Shown: in pieces, positions 1 through 8,632 of the stretch
Numbering within the stretch: position 1 is the first letter of the stretch
Layout: each line of letters opens with the position of its first letter
DNA from: Sorangium aterium
GTDB lineage: Bacteria; Myxococcota_A; Polyangia; Polyangiales; Polyangiaceae
Length of the DNA: 64,000 nt
Reading direction: 5' to 3'
Assembly (NCBI RefSeq): GCF_028368935.1
Contig: NZ_JAQNDK010000001.1
Span: 2,542,001 to 2,606,000, forward strand
Translations under genes and position numbers: made by a program
Notes under the pieces: model-generated
The model's input: the letters and a program-made list of their open reading frames with translations, nothing else
What the model was told of the DNA's origin: nothing
The model's database searches: none

Positions 1-290
1 GCCGCGCGCGCCGTCTTCGCTGCTTCGCCCCTCGCCACCGCGATCTGCGCCGGCTCGAGCGCCTCCACCACGAGGAGCCCGCGCCCCTCGCCTCCATAGC
101 TGGCGCCGGCCTCCAGCACCACGTCCTCCGGCTCCCCCTCGCGGGTGATCCAGACCGCGCCGGCTGTACAGCTCAGGCGCAGCGGGCCGCCCCGCAGGCG
201 GTGCGTCCACAGGCCCCCCTTCCCCAGATCGATCCGCGACGCCTCCAGGAGGCGCGATGGCGGCTCCGAAACAAGTGAGGTCAATTTCAT
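1..290 (-). CDS. DUF2917 family protein (3' end outside window)
   Basis: The minus strand reads from an ATG at 290 to the window edge, giving about 96 residues without a stop. The start MKLTSLVSEPPSRLLEAS leads into a core with a Trp-Ile-Thr-Arg-Glu-Gly motif and the segments VVLEAGASY and LLVVEALEPAQI. These fit the small DUF2917 beta-barrel family, whose function is unknown. It is transcribed away from the MocR-type regulator that starts at 445, with 154 bp between them. DUF2917 genes are often found near regulators of this kind, so I infer that the MocR protein controls it. The C-terminus is missing only because the window ends. The family call rests on remembered pattern, not on a search. 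Confidence 0.72.
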   Translation of the reverse strand, partial: MKLTSLVSEPPSRLLEASRIDLGKGGLWTHRLRGGPLRLSCTAGAVWITREGEPEDVVLEAGASYGGEGRGLLVVEALEPAQIAVARGEAAKTARA

Positions 291-317
291 GGCCTGAAGG
301 GTGGGGTCAAGCGAGCG

Positions 318-435
318 ACCGGTACAGAGGCAGTCGGTCGGTAATTGAGGCCGGTACAGTTTTCGGAACAGGCGACTGTGCTGGTCCTCACGCCTGGCAG
401 CTGTACCGGTACCGCAGCGCCCGCCCGGCTGTACA
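318..435. promoter_or_regulatory. Cluster of GGTACAG/CTGTACC motifs, candidate MocR operator
   Basis: The divergent intergenic region carries ACCGGTACAG at 318-327, GCCGGTACAG at 350-359, the exact inverse CTGTACCGGT at 401-410 and CTGTACA at 429-435, ten bases before the mocR start. Two direct copies plus inverted copies spaced about 28-32 bp (near three helical turns) are the kind of layout MocR/GabR-like dimers use. The arrangement is seen directly. The binding protein is inferred. Confidence 0.5.
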
Positions 436-444
436 CTTCGTCTT

Positions 445-1905
445 GTGCAGGTGCAGGCGCCCATCGAAGCGGAAGCGGATGACGAGGCCCACCTCTACGA
501 CCGCGTGGCCGCGCACATCGCGGATCTGATCGCGCGCGGCACGCTGCGGCCGGGCGACCGGATCCCGTCGGTGCGGCGGCTCAGCCGGCAGCAGGGGGTC
601 AGCGTCGCGACGGTGCTGCAGGCGTACATGCAGCTCGAGAACCGCGGGCTCATCGAGGCGCGCCCGCAGTCGGGGCACTACGTCCGCGCCCGCCGGGGCA
701 CGGCGCTGCCCGAGCCCCGGGCCGCGCGCGCCTGCACGACCGCCACGCGGGTCAGCGTGAAGAGCCTCGTCTCCAAGGTCTACCGGGCGTGTCGGGACCC
801 GCACATCGTCCCGTTCGGCGCGGCGTGCCCGAGCCCGGAGCTCCTGCCGACCGACAAGCTGAACCGGATCCTCAGCGCGATCGCGCGGAGCGCGGGCGGC
901 GCCGGCGTCTCGTACGATCCGCCGCCCGGCTTGCCGGCGCTGCGGCGGCAGATCGCCCGGCGCTCGGTCGAGTGGGGCGTCGTGCTCTCCCCCGACGACA
1001 TCGTGACGACGGTCGGCGCCATGGAGGCGCTCCACCTCTGCCTGCGCGCGGTCGCCCGCCGGGGCGACACGGTCGCGCTGGAGTCGCCGGCGTACTACGG
1101 GCTCCTCCAGCTCATCGAGAGCCTCGGCATCAAGGCGCTCGAGGTCCCCTCGCACCCCCGCACCGGCATGGACCTCGACGTCCTCGAGGAGATGCTGGCC
1201 CGCCACCGCATCAAGGCGTGCCTCGCGATCCCGAACTTCAACAACCCCCTCGGCAGCGCCATGCCCGACGAGGCGAAGGAGCGCCTCGTCGCGATGCTCG
1301 CGCGCCGCGAGGTGCCGCTCATCGAGGACGACATCTACGGCGACCTGCACTTCGGCGACGTCCGCCCCCGCCCCGCCAAGGCGTTCGACAAGAAGGGGCT
1401 CGTGATGCTCTGCTCGTCGTTCACGAAGACGGTGGCGCCGGGCTACCGGGTCGGCTGGACGGCGCCCGGCCGCTTCCTCGACGAGGTCGAGCAGCTCAAG
1501 TTCGCGCAGAGCGTGGCGACCGCGACGCTGCCGCAGATGGCCATCGCCGAGTTCCTCGAGATCGGCGGGTACGATCACCACCTGCGGACGCTCCGGCGCC
1601 GCCTGGCCGCCCAGGTCGCGCGCATGAGCGAGGCGATCGCCGAGCACTTCCCGCCCGGCACCCGCATCTCGCGCCCCGCCGGCGGCTTCGTGCTCTGGGT
1701 CGAGCTGCCCCCCGGCACGAGCGCGCTCGACGTGAACGAGCGCGCGCTCGAGCACGGCATCAGCGTCGCGCCGGGGCCGATCTTCTCGGCCAAGCACCGT
1801 TTCTCGAACTACATCCGGGTGAACTGCGGCTATCCGTTCACGGAGCTCAGCGAGCACGCGGTCCGGACGCTCGGACGGATCTGCGCCGAGGCCGCCGAGG
1901 GATGA
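445..1905 (+). CDS. MocR-family regulator (GntR helix-turn-helix fused to aminotransferase class I)
   Basis: The 486-residue protein has an N-terminal winged GntR helix-turn-helix (about residues 15-85, with PGDRIPSVRRLSRQQGVS and the wing RPQSGHYVRAR). A fold-type I aminotransferase-like domain follows (about 110-480). The PLP-binding lysine is K328 in SSFTKTVAPGYRVGW. Members of this family sense PLP or an amino acid-PLP adduct and usually act on the divergent neighbour, here the DUF2917 gene. The start is GTG at 445; a second in-frame GTG lies at 451. Length and domain order are normal for the family. The ligand cannot be told from sequence. Confidence 0.9.
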   Translation: MQVQAPIEAEADDEAHLYDRVAAHIADLIARGTLRPGDRIPSVRRLSRQQGVSVATVLQAYMQLENRGLIEARPQSGHYVRARRGTALPEPRAARACTTATRVSVKSLVSKVYRACRDPHIVPFGAACPSPELLPTDKLNRILSAIARSAGGAGVSYDPPPGLPALRRQIARRSVEWGVVLSPDDIVTTVGAMEALHLCLRAVARRGDTVALESPAYYGLLQLIESLGIKALEVPSHPRTGMDLDVLEEMLARHRIKACLAIPNFNNPLGSAMPDEAKERLVAMLARREVPLIEDDIYGDLHFGDVRPRPAKAFDKKGLVMLCSSFTKTVAPGYRVGWTAPGRFLDEVEQLKFAQSVATATLPQMAIAEFLEIGGYDHHLRTLRRRLAAQVARMSEAIAEHFPPGTRISRPAGGFVLWVELPPGTSALDVNERALEHGISVAPGPIFSAKHRFSNYIRVNCGYPFTELSEHAVRTLGRICAEAAEG

Positions 1906-2011
1906 CGCGGTGGACGGCCGCGGCCGCGGCCGGCGCGCCCTGGATGCCGTACCCGCGCTGAAGTAGAACCTTCTCTCTCGATCGAGCGCCCGCCCCGACG
2001 AGCCCACGCCC

Positions 2012-3733
2012 TTGCGCCCCCGACATCCCGCGTCCCTTCCTTCGCCCGCGCCCCCGCCGACGCCCGCCCGCGCCGCCTGGGCGCTCGCGGCCTCGCTCGC
2101 TGTCCTGCCCGCGTGCCGCGCCGGGGCGAGCGCCTCCCACGGCGCGCCGGCGCCGGAGACGCTCCGCGCGCTGCCCGATCGAATCGACGGCAGCACCCTC
2201 CTCGGCGCGGACGCGCAGCGCGCAGCGCAGGCGGGCGCGAGCGCGCTCCGGGTGATCGGCGCGGACATGGCGTCCGACGGCGATCGGCTCGGCGCCTTCG
2301 TCGAGGTGCCCGCCGGCGAGTGCATGCTCGCGATGGCGCGGGTCTCGCCCACGATCAGCGACGTCGACCTGTTCGCCTTCGAGGACGACGGCAGCGCCTT
2401 CTCCACCGACGAGGCCGCCGACGCGCGCGCCTCCATCCTCGTCTGCCCGCCGCACCCGCGGAGGCTCTACATCATGGCGCGCGTGATGTCGGGCGCCGGG
2501 GCGGTGAGCGTCGGCGTGCAGAGCGTCCCGGTCAAGGCGGCCGACGCGGTCGCCCGCGCCGTGGGCGCGCGCGGCAGGTCCGGCGACGAGAGCGGGCGCC
2601 TCGAGTCGTGGCCCGGCCTGGAGGCGAAGATCAGGGCGCGCCGCGCCGCCGTCGGCGCGCGCTGGGACGACGTCCGGCGCGTCGCGCTGCCCGTCGGCTC
2701 CAGGACCGCGAGCCGGATCGGGGCCACCCTCGACGGCGGCCGCTGCCTCGACGTGCTCGTCTCCCCGAGCGACGAGGTCGCCTCGCTCGAGGTGGTCGCG
2801 GAGGACGAGACCGGCAGGGTCGTCGCGCGCGCGCGCGAGCGGGGCCAGGATCGCTCGCTGCTCCTCTGCTCTGCGGTCTCCGTCGAGCTCTCGATCGCGA
2901 TCCGCTCGCGCGGCACGCAGGGCCTCGTGGCCGTGGTCGTGGGCCGCTCGCAGCCGGGCGCCGAGGCGGAGATCTCCGGCGCCACGCCGATCGAGCGCGT
3001 GACCGAGGGCCGCGACCTCGCCGAGGCGCGGGCGGACCACGGCCGCGCGCTCGCCGGCCGGGGCTACGGCGCGCCGCGCGTGTCGACCGGGGCCGCGCGG
3101 CTCGGCAGCCGGACGACGCTGCCGATCGAGCTGCCGGCCGGCTGCGCCCGGATCGACGTGCTGGCCGGCAAGCCGCTCGCCGACGTGCTCGCGGAGCTCT
3201 GGAGCGAGGGCCACGCCCTCCTCGGCCGCGCCCGGGGCGGCGCCCGGGCAACGCTCTTCACCTGCGGGCGCGGCGGCCCCGCCCGCGTCGACGTCGAGTC
3301 GATGGCGCAGCCCGGCCCGTTCGCCGTGGAGGTCCGCAAGGAGCCCGAGGCCCCGCCGGCGCTCGTCGCCCATCCGCTCGCCGCCGCGAGGCTGCTCGGG
3401 CGCATGAGCGCCGCCGGCCCCGCCGACGCCGCGGGGGCGGCCGGCGCGCAGGCGGTGGCGCTCGACGCCGCGCGCCTCAAGATCCTCCCGCTCGCGATCC
3501 CGGCCAACACGTGCGCCGAGGTGATCGCGGCGCTCGACGCCGACGGCGCGGGCGTCGATCTGCGGCTCGTCGACACCTCGACGGGGGAGAGCTCGCTCGC
3601 CAGGGCGCGGCACGTCGTGTCCGACAGCCGCTGCGCCGGCCCGGCGGCCATCCCCGCGTCGATCGAGCTGCGCCTCGCGGACGGCAAGGGAGACGCCCTC
3701 GTGCTGATCCGCACCTCGCCCAGGTCGCGCTGA
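2012..3733 (+). CDS. Lipoprotein with four repeated Cys-pair modules, unknown function
   Basis: This is a 573-residue protein with a TTG start. A hydrophobic leader (residues 21-33) ends in the lipobox LPAC with Cys35, so it should be a lipoprotein. The mature part holds four similar modules of about 110-130 residues. Each has a Gly/Asn-x-Cys near the front (GECM, GGRCLDV, AGCARIDV, NTCAEVI) and a second Cys about 40-60 residues later (LVC, LLLC, LFTC, SRC). A beta-rich stretch with alternating Val/Ala lies between them. The layout recalls PPC-like bacterial beta domains, but I cannot name a family. The gene at 7228-8571 has three modules of the same plan and is probably a paralogue. The paired cysteines suggest one disulfide per module. 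No enzyme motif is seen. Confidence 0.75.
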   Translation: MRPRHPASLPSPAPPPTPARAAWALAASLAVLPACRAGASASHGAPAPETLRALPDRIDGSTLLGADAQRAAQAGASALRVIGADMASDGDRLGAFVEVPAGECMLAMARVSPTISDVDLFAFEDDGSAFSTDEAADARASILVCPPHPRRLYIMARVMSGAGAVSVGVQSVPVKAADAVARAVGARGRSGDESGRLESWPGLEAKIRARRAAVGARWDDVRRVALPVGSRTASRIGATLDGGRCLDVLVSPSDEVASLEVVAEDETGRVVARARERGQDRSLLLCSAVSVELSIAIRSRGTQGLVAVVVGRSQPGAEAEISGATPIERVTEGRDLAEARADHGRALAGRGYGAPRVSTGAARLGSRTTLPIELPAGCARIDVLAGKPLADVLAELWSEGHALLGRARGGARATLFTCGRGGPARVDVESMAQPGPFAVEVRKEPEAPPALVAHPLAAARLLGRMSAAGPADAAGAAGAQAVALDAARLKILPLAIPANTCAEVIAALDADGAGVDLRLVDTSTGESSLARARHVVSDSRCAGPAAIPASIELRLADGKGDALVLIRTSPRSR

Positions 3734-3843
3734 ACGAGCCGGCGCCGAGGCGCGAGCGCGCGAACGCGCGAACGCTCGACCGCCCGCCGCGCCTTGACAG
3801 CGGAGCCCCCGGAGCCCTCAGATAGCGGCCGAGGGGCCGTTCG

Positions 3844-4284
3844 ATGTCCTCGGGTCGCTTCGCCATCGCCACGCACGCCCTCGCGCTGCTCGCCCAGTCC
3901 GACGAGAGCTGCGCGAGCGACGCGCTGTCGGCGAGCATCAACACGAACCCGGCCTTCCTGCGACGCATCCTCGCGCGGCTGTCGCAGGCCGGGCTCATCG
4001 AGGCGCGGGAGGGCCGCTCGGGCGGCTATCGCCTGGCGAGGCCGGCGAAGAAGATCCGGCTGAGCGAGGTGTACGCCGCCGTCGAGCCGGAAGGCGCCAT
4101 CGCGCCGAGCCCGTGCGAGCCGAACGCGAGGTGCCCGATCGGGTCGGGGATCCAGCGGGCGTTCGATGAGGTCGCGGAGGCGGCCAACGCAGGGCTGCTG
4201 CGCGGCCTCGCGCAGAAGACCGTCGCGGACATCGCGCTCCGGGCGCAGCACCTCGGCCGCCCAGCGTCGGTCAAGGCCGGCTGA
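3844..4284 (+). CDS. Rrf2-family transcriptional regulator
   Basis: The 146-residue protein has the Rrf2 winged helix-turn-helix: recognition segment INTNPAFLRRILARLSQAGLI at about 32-52, wing EGRSGGYRLARPAKKI at about 56-71, then LSEVYAAVE. Cysteines C91 and C97 keep the six-residue spacing of the first two Fe-S ligands of IscR-like proteins. The third ligand position (about 103) is not Cys, so a cluster is doubtful. A redox or thiol-sensing role through C91/C97 is possible. It lies about 225 bp upstream of thioredoxin on the same strand, and I infer control of that gene or of itself. Confidence 0.87.
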   Translation: MSSGRFAIATHALALLAQSDESCASDALSASINTNPAFLRRILARLSQAGLIEAREGRSGGYRLARPAKKIRLSEVYAAVEPEGAIAPSPCEPNARCPIGSGIQRAFDEVAEAANAGLLRGLAQKTVADIALRAQHLGRPASVKAG

Positions 4285-4380
4285 TCTCTCGGGCGCCTGG
4301 CCGCGCGGCGACGCCGCGCCCGACCCCCTGCCGCGGACGCACGCGACGGCGCCACGCCTGCGGGCGGCCAAGCCTCGCCC

Positions 4381-4409
4381 CTGGCAGAAACTGAAACCGT
4401 GCATATAAC
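4381..4409 (+). promoter_or_regulatory. Candidate sigma-70 type promoter for trxA
   Basis: CTGGCA at 4381-4386 (4 of 6 to the -35 consensus), a 17-base spacer, and TATAAC at 4404-4409 (5 of 6 to the -10 consensus) lie in an AT-rich island within otherwise GC-rich DNA. They would place the transcript start near 4416, about 93 bases before the thioredoxin ATG. Confidence 0.45.
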
Positions 4410-4508
4410 AGTTGGAGCGAGCGTGGCTGTCGAGGATCGGGCCGGCATCGCGCCGGCGCATCGCAGCCAGGTCCCGCTCAATCCAGAGAAGACCGAAAGG
4501 ACAGCGCC

Positions 4509-4835
4509 ATGGGCAGCAGCAGCAATGTCATCGAAGTCAACGACCAGAATTTCGCTCAGGAGGTCCTGCAGACGGACACGCCGGTGCTCGTGGACTTCTC
4601 GGCATCGTGGTGCGCCCCCTGCAAGCGGCTCGCGCCGATCGTCGACGAGATCGCTGCCGAGACGGCGGGCCAGGTCAAGGTGGTCAAGCTCGACGTCGAC
4701 CAGTCGCCCGCGGCCGCGCAGCGCTTCGGCATCCGCGGTCTGCCGACGGTCGTCGCCTTCCAGAAGGGCGAGCCCGTCGGGCGCCACATCGGCCTCACGA
4801 ACAAGAAGACGCTGCTCGCGCTCCTCGGACGTTGA
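4509..4835 (+). CDS. trxA: Thioredoxin
   Basis: This 108-residue cytosolic thioredoxin has the redox site WCAPCK at residues 34-39 (Ala in place of the usual Gly). The cis-proline is P79 in GLPT, and the usual beta-alpha folding pattern VLVDFSASW/VVKLDVD/PTVVAFQKG is present. AAGGA at about 4496-4501 is a good ribosome-binding site before the ATG. It would reduce protein disulfides using thioredoxin reductase, which is not in the window. It stands alone downstream of an Rrf2 regulator. The gene 3' of it is a kinase 411 bases away and is unlikely to be co-transcribed. Confidence 0.95.
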   Translation: MGSSSNVIEVNDQNFAQEVLQTDTPVLVDFSASWCAPCKRLAPIVDEIAAETAGQVKVVKLDVDQSPAAAQRFGIRGLPTVVAFQKGEPVGRHIGLTNKKTLLALLGR

Positions 4836-5246
4836 GCACGCTGAGCGCGCCGAGCACATCGAGCGCATGAGCCTCGACCGGCGATCGCCCGCGCGGTGAC
4901 GCGCCCCACATCGCGCCCCCCGCGCGACGGAGACGCCACCACAACTCGCGCCAGGACCGCCGAACGCCCGACATCGACCTTCATTTCGCGAGCGGCCCCC
5001 GCCTTCACCCCGGCCGCACGGGATGTGCGCGGCGCGCGGCCGTCGCATTGCGCGTCGGCCGTCTTCTACGGACGCAGCATCCCGTTGACACGACCACCCG
5101 ATACGAGATTTTCTCGTCCGAGGAAGCCCAGCACTCCGCAACGCCGCTCGCTGCCGCCTGTCGAGGCGGTCGAGGGTCGCCACGCGGATCCCTGCCGGTG
5201 TGGGTTTTTCTGGCACGGCGCGACCGAGCCTGGCTTCCCGGACGCC
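4836..5246. other. 411-bp gap between trxA and the kinase gene
   Basis: I see no supported gene here. In-frame codons upstream of the kinase ATG extend to 4896, but that reading is Arg/Thr/Pro-rich without domain features and crosses the promoter-like site at 5085, so it is treated as non-coding. The AT-richer part at 5085-5120 is the likely promoter of the downstream kinase. Confidence 0.5.
5085..5117 (+). promoter_or_regulatory. TTGACA element plus ACGAGA-TTT-TCTCGT palindrome
   Basis: A perfect -35 hexamer TTGACA lies at 5085-5090. Centred about 20 bases downstream is a perfect inverted repeat, ACGAGA (5103-5108), TTT, TCTCGT (5112-5117), sitting where the -10 region would be. The -10 match itself (ATTTTC with a 17-base spacer) is poor, so an activator or alternative sigma factor may be involved. 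The palindrome is a candidate operator. Confidence 0.38.
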
Positions 5247-7220
5247 ATGGCCCTGTTCGACGACGATTTCGAGACGCTCGAGCAGCTCCCCGAGATGCGA
5301 AAATCTCGCGGGAAGGGCGGAGATTCGCACGGCCAGAGCCCCACCCCCGTGAGCCTCGGGCGCGCCCGCGCGGAGCTCACGGATCTGTCCAGCGACGGTC
5401 CCCGCTACGAGATGCGGTCGCTGCTCGGCGTCGGGGGGATGGGCGAGGTCCACTTCTGCAGGGACCGCCGCATCGGCCGCGACGTGGCCATGAAGGTCAT
5501 CCGCGCCGAGCACCAGGGCGACACGACACTGCGCCACCGGTTCCTCCGCGAGGCCCGGGTGCAGGGCCAGCTCGAGCACCCGTCGATCGTGCCCGTCTAC
5601 GACCTCGGCGTGGACAGCAAGGGCTCGGCGTACTTCACGATGAAGCGCCTCCGGGGCCTCACGCTGGCGAGGATCCTGAACGAGCTCCGCGAGGGCGACG
5701 CGACGGCGCTCCAGAGCTTCTCGCGCCGCAGGCTGCTCACCGCCTTCTCGTCGGTCTGCATCGCCGTCGACTTCGCGCACTCGCGCGGCGTGCTCCACCG
5801 CGACCTCAAGCCCGCCAACATCATGCTCGGCGACTTCGGCGAGGTGTACCTGCTCGACTGGGGCGTCGCGAAGCTCATCGACACGCCGCTCCAGACCATC
5901 GACATGGGCGAAGATCCCATGAGCACGCGGACCATCCCGGGCGACGTGCTCGGGACCCTGGGGTACATGTCGCCGGAGCAGGCGCAGGGGTGCGTCGACA
6001 CGCTCGACGTGCGCAGCGACGTCTACTCGCTCGGCGCGATCCTCTTCGAGCTCCTCACGCTCAAGCCGCTGCACCCGAAGAAGGACCGCACCGAGATGCT
6101 CGACTCGCTCATCCACGGCGCCGACGCGCGGGCGTCGGTGCGCGCGCCCGAGCGCGAGGTGCCGCCCGAGCTCGACGCGATCTGCGTGACGGCGACGCGG
6201 CGCGAGCCCTCCGAGCGCTACCCGTCCGCCCGCGCGCTCTACGAGGCGGTCGAGCGGTTCCTCGACGGCGACAAGGACGTGGAGCTCCGCCGCGACCTCG
6301 CGGCGCGGCACGCGGGGCTGGCCGAGGAGCGCGTGACGGAGGCGCTCGCCGGCGGCAAGGAGGCCGAGGGCGCCCGGAAGGCGCTGCTCAGCGAGGTCGG
6401 CCAGGCGCTCGCCTTCGATCCGTCCAACGAGCGCGCCCTGGAGACGCTCCGGCGCGTCCTGACCGAGCCGCCGCGCGAGATGCCGGCGGAGGTGCTCGCC
6501 GAGCTGGACGCGGCCGCGGCGGCGCGGCACCGGCTGCAGCTGCGCGCGGGCATGCGCGCCGAGCTGCTCGCGACGGCGATCGCGACGCTGGTCGCCGCCG
6601 TGTGGCTGGGCATCCGGGAGTGGCAGGTCTTCGCCTTCATCCTGGGCTTCACCGCCCTCGCGGCGCTGATGAAGTTCCTCGCCGCGCGCGTCGTCCACCG
6701 CCCGGCCGCGGAGTGGTACGCCTACGCCGGCTTCGTCTTCAACGTGCTCAGCTTCCTGTGCATCGGCCGCGGCTTCGGCCCGCTGCTCTTCATGCCGATG
6801 CTGCTCGTCATCCTCACGTACGGCAACTCGTTCACGTACCGGACGGCCTACCGCTTTGCCGTCGTCGTGACCAGCTGCGTCGCTGTGCTGGCCGCCGCGT
6901 GGATCGAGTACTCGGGCGTCCTGCCCCGCTCGTACGAGTTCGCGGGCGGCGCGATGGTCATCCTGCCCCAGGCCGTCGAGCACTCGAAGATCGCGACGAT
7001 GACGGCGCTGACGCTGACGACCCTGTTCATGCTGGTCGTGCCGGCGTTCATGATGGGCCAGCACCAGCACGCGCTGCGCGCCGCGGAGCGACGCGCGTTC
7101 CTGCAGGCCTGGCAGCTCCGCCAGCTGCTGCCGGAGCGGGCCCAGCCCGGCGCCGTGACCAACCCAGGCCCGGAGCAGACCCCGCGCCGCCGCCCGAGGC
7201 GCCCCGGCGCCCCGGCGTGA
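5247..7220 (+). CDS. Membrane-anchored Hanks-type Ser/Thr protein kinase
   Basis: This is a 657-residue protein. The kinase domain spans about 53-345: glycine loop LGVGGMGEVHF, ATP lysine K83 (VAMKV), catalytic loop HRDLKPAN (H184-N191) with D186, and the metal-binding motif present as DWG (204-206) instead of DFG. GTLGYMSPEQAQG marks the activation segment end. A helical linker (about 350-440) leads to a C-terminal region with roughly five membrane-spanning segments (about 445-620), then a short Arg/Pro-rich tail. The polytopic C-terminus is unusual, since single anchors are commoner. I chose the ATG at 5247 because the upstream in-frame reading has no protein character. The substrate is unknown. 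Confidence 0.88.
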   Translation: MALFDDDFETLEQLPEMRKSRGKGGDSHGQSPTPVSLGRARAELTDLSSDGPRYEMRSLLGVGGMGEVHFCRDRRIGRDVAMKVIRAEHQGDTTLRHRFLREARVQGQLEHPSIVPVYDLGVDSKGSAYFTMKRLRGLTLARILNELREGDATALQSFSRRRLLTAFSSVCIAVDFAHSRGVLHRDLKPANIMLGDFGEVYLLDWGVAKLIDTPLQTIDMGEDPMSTRTIPGDVLGTLGYMSPEQAQGCVDTLDVRSDVYSLGAILFELLTLKPLHPKKDRTEMLDSLIHGADARASVRAPEREVPPELDAICVTATRREPSERYPSARALYEAVERFLDGDKDVELRRDLAARHAGLAEERVTEALAGGKEAEGARKALLSEVGQALAFDPSNERALETLRRVLTEPPREMPAEVLAELDAAAAARHRLQLRAGMRAELLATAIATLVAAVWLGIREWQVFAFILGFTALAALMKFLAARVVHRPAAEWYAYAGFVFNVLSFLCIGRGFGPLLFMPMLLVILTYGNSFTYRTAYRFAVVVTSCVAVLAAAWIEYSGVLPRSYEFAGGAMVILPQAVEHSKIATMTALTLTTLFMLVVPAFMMGQHQHALRAAERRAFLQAWQLRQLLPERAQPGAVTNPGPEQTPRRRPRRPGAPA

Positions 7221-7227
7221 GCGGGGG

Positions 7228-8571
7228 TCAGTCCATCGGCCAGACCGCGACGACCCAGACCGGCGAGCCGCCGCGCGCGGACACGCGGAGGGCGGCGCTC
7301 TCCTCGATCTCGGAGCAGAACGCGACGCCGGCGCTCTCGCCGTTCTCGCCGGCGTCGTCGCGCCCGGCGCGGTCGCCGAGCTCGACGGAGATCCGGAGCG
7401 CGCGCAGCTCGCCCCGGGCCAGCGCCGCCCCCGCGAAGTAGCAGCGGCCCGGCTCGACCTGGACCGGGACGAGCGTGTCGCCCTGCGCGCCGATCGCCTC
7501 GGCGATCGCCTGCGCGCGCGGCGCGGGCGCGTGGCGGCGGCGCAGCGCGGCGGCCAGGTTGCCGCGGGCGCGCGCGCCGAAGTGCCCCGGCACGAACGCG
7601 GACATCGGCCACTGCGCGTCGGACAGCACGACCTTCACCGGCCCCGCGGCCCCGAGGAAAGGCACCTCGACGACCCCCTGCTCGCCCAGACAGAAATCGA
7701 GCCGCGCGTCGGGCGCGTCGGACCTGTCGCGATCGAGCACCCTGCCCGTGGTCTCCTCGCGCGCCTCGGCGTCGAGATCGGTCGCGCGGCGCAACGTGGC
7801 GCTCGGCACCTCGGCCATCAGGTCGAGGCGGTGGCAACCCTCGGGGAGCCTGACCGAGAACTGCCCCGTCCCGATCGACGAGGCGCGCATGTCGGTCGGA
7901 GCGACGCGCGGCGCCCCTTCCGCCTGCGCGCGCCGCGCGGCCCGCGCGACCCGGGCGTCGAGCGGCCCCGGCTCGGAGGGCCGCCCAGGGTCGCCGCGCG
8001 GCGCGACGGGCCCGGACGCGCGCTCCGGCAGGATGGCCTCGACGCGCTCCAGCGGCCCGCTCGACGCAGCGACGACGACATCGAACGCGCTGCGCGTCGA
8101 CAGCACCTCGACCGCCAAGCGGCGCAGCCCCTCGCGCTCGGCCCCGCACAGCGTGATCGCCGCGACCCCGGTGACGCTGGGGACGCGGCGGTCGTCCTCG
8201 GGCTCCACGCCGCGCAGCCTGTGGATGAGGCCCTCGAGCGCGGGGACGCCGCCCGACGGCCCCTCCGGCGAGAGCGTGAACTCCGCCGTGCGAGGCGCGA
8301 GGAACGCAGCGGTGAGGCACTCGTCCGCCGCCGCGCCGGCCGCGCCTGCGACGCGGGCCGGGCCGGCAGGCGGATCGAGCGCCACGACTCGGGCGCGGCC
8401 GTGCTCGAGGAAGATGGGGGGGAGGCGCGCGACGCGCGCGCCCGAGAGCGACCACATCCGCGCGACGCGCGCGGCGTCGTCGCTGAGATCCGCGCGCGCC
8501 GGCGTCCCCGCGGAGACGCCGGCGAGCGCGGCGAGGAGCGAGAGGACCACGGCGCGCGCCACGCGTGCCAC
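7228..8571 (-). CDS. Secreted protein with three repeated Cys-pair modules, unknown function
   Basis: This 447-residue protein starts at a GTG at 8571, giving a clean signal peptide, MARVARAVVLSLLAALAGVSA with cleavage near PARA. A longer in-frame reading runs to 8871 but overlaps the sulfurylase gene and is Arg/Ser-rich, so it was rejected. Three modules carry the paired cysteines seen in the lipoprotein at 2012-3733: DECLTAAF...ITLC, EGCHRLDL...LDFC and GRCYFAGA...VAFC. Each second Cys is followed by a Val-rich strand. The two proteins are probably paralogues and lie on either side of the trxA/kinase pair. It converges on the kinase gene with only 7 bases between stops. Function unknown. 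Confidence 0.72.
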   Translation of the reverse strand: MARVARAVVLSLLAALAGVSAGTPARADLSDDAARVARMWSLSGARVARLPPIFLEHGRARVVALDPPAGPARVAGAAGAAADECLTAAFLAPRTAEFTLSPEGPSGGVPALEGLIHRLRGVEPEDDRRVPSVTGVAAITLCGAEREGLRRLAVEVLSTRSAFDVVVAASSGPLERVEAILPERASGPVAPRGDPGRPSEPGPLDARVARAARRAQAEGAPRVAPTDMRASSIGTGQFSVRLPEGCHRLDLMAEVPSATLRRATDLDAEAREETTGRVLDRDRSDAPDARLDFCLGEQGVVEVPFLGAAGPVKVVLSDAQWPMSAFVPGHFGARARGNLAAALRRRHAPAPRAQAIAEAIGAQGDTLVPVQVEPGRCYFAGAALARGELRALRISVELGDRAGRDDAGENGESAGVAFCSEIEESAALRVSARGGSPVWVVAVWPMD

Positions 8572-8632
8572 GTGAGGGGCGGCGCGGCCCCGCTCGACGG
8601 CGCCGCCCGCCGCGGCCCTCAGGCGCCCGGGG

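Noticed and set aside
3844-4284. Fe-S cluster sensor like IscR
   Set aside because: Only two of the three cysteine ligands are present, so a cluster cannot be claimed.
4896-5246. N-terminal extension of the membrane kinase
   Set aside because: The extra 117 residues are Arg/Thr/Pro-rich, lack homology to kinase leaders and span a TTGACA element and palindrome.
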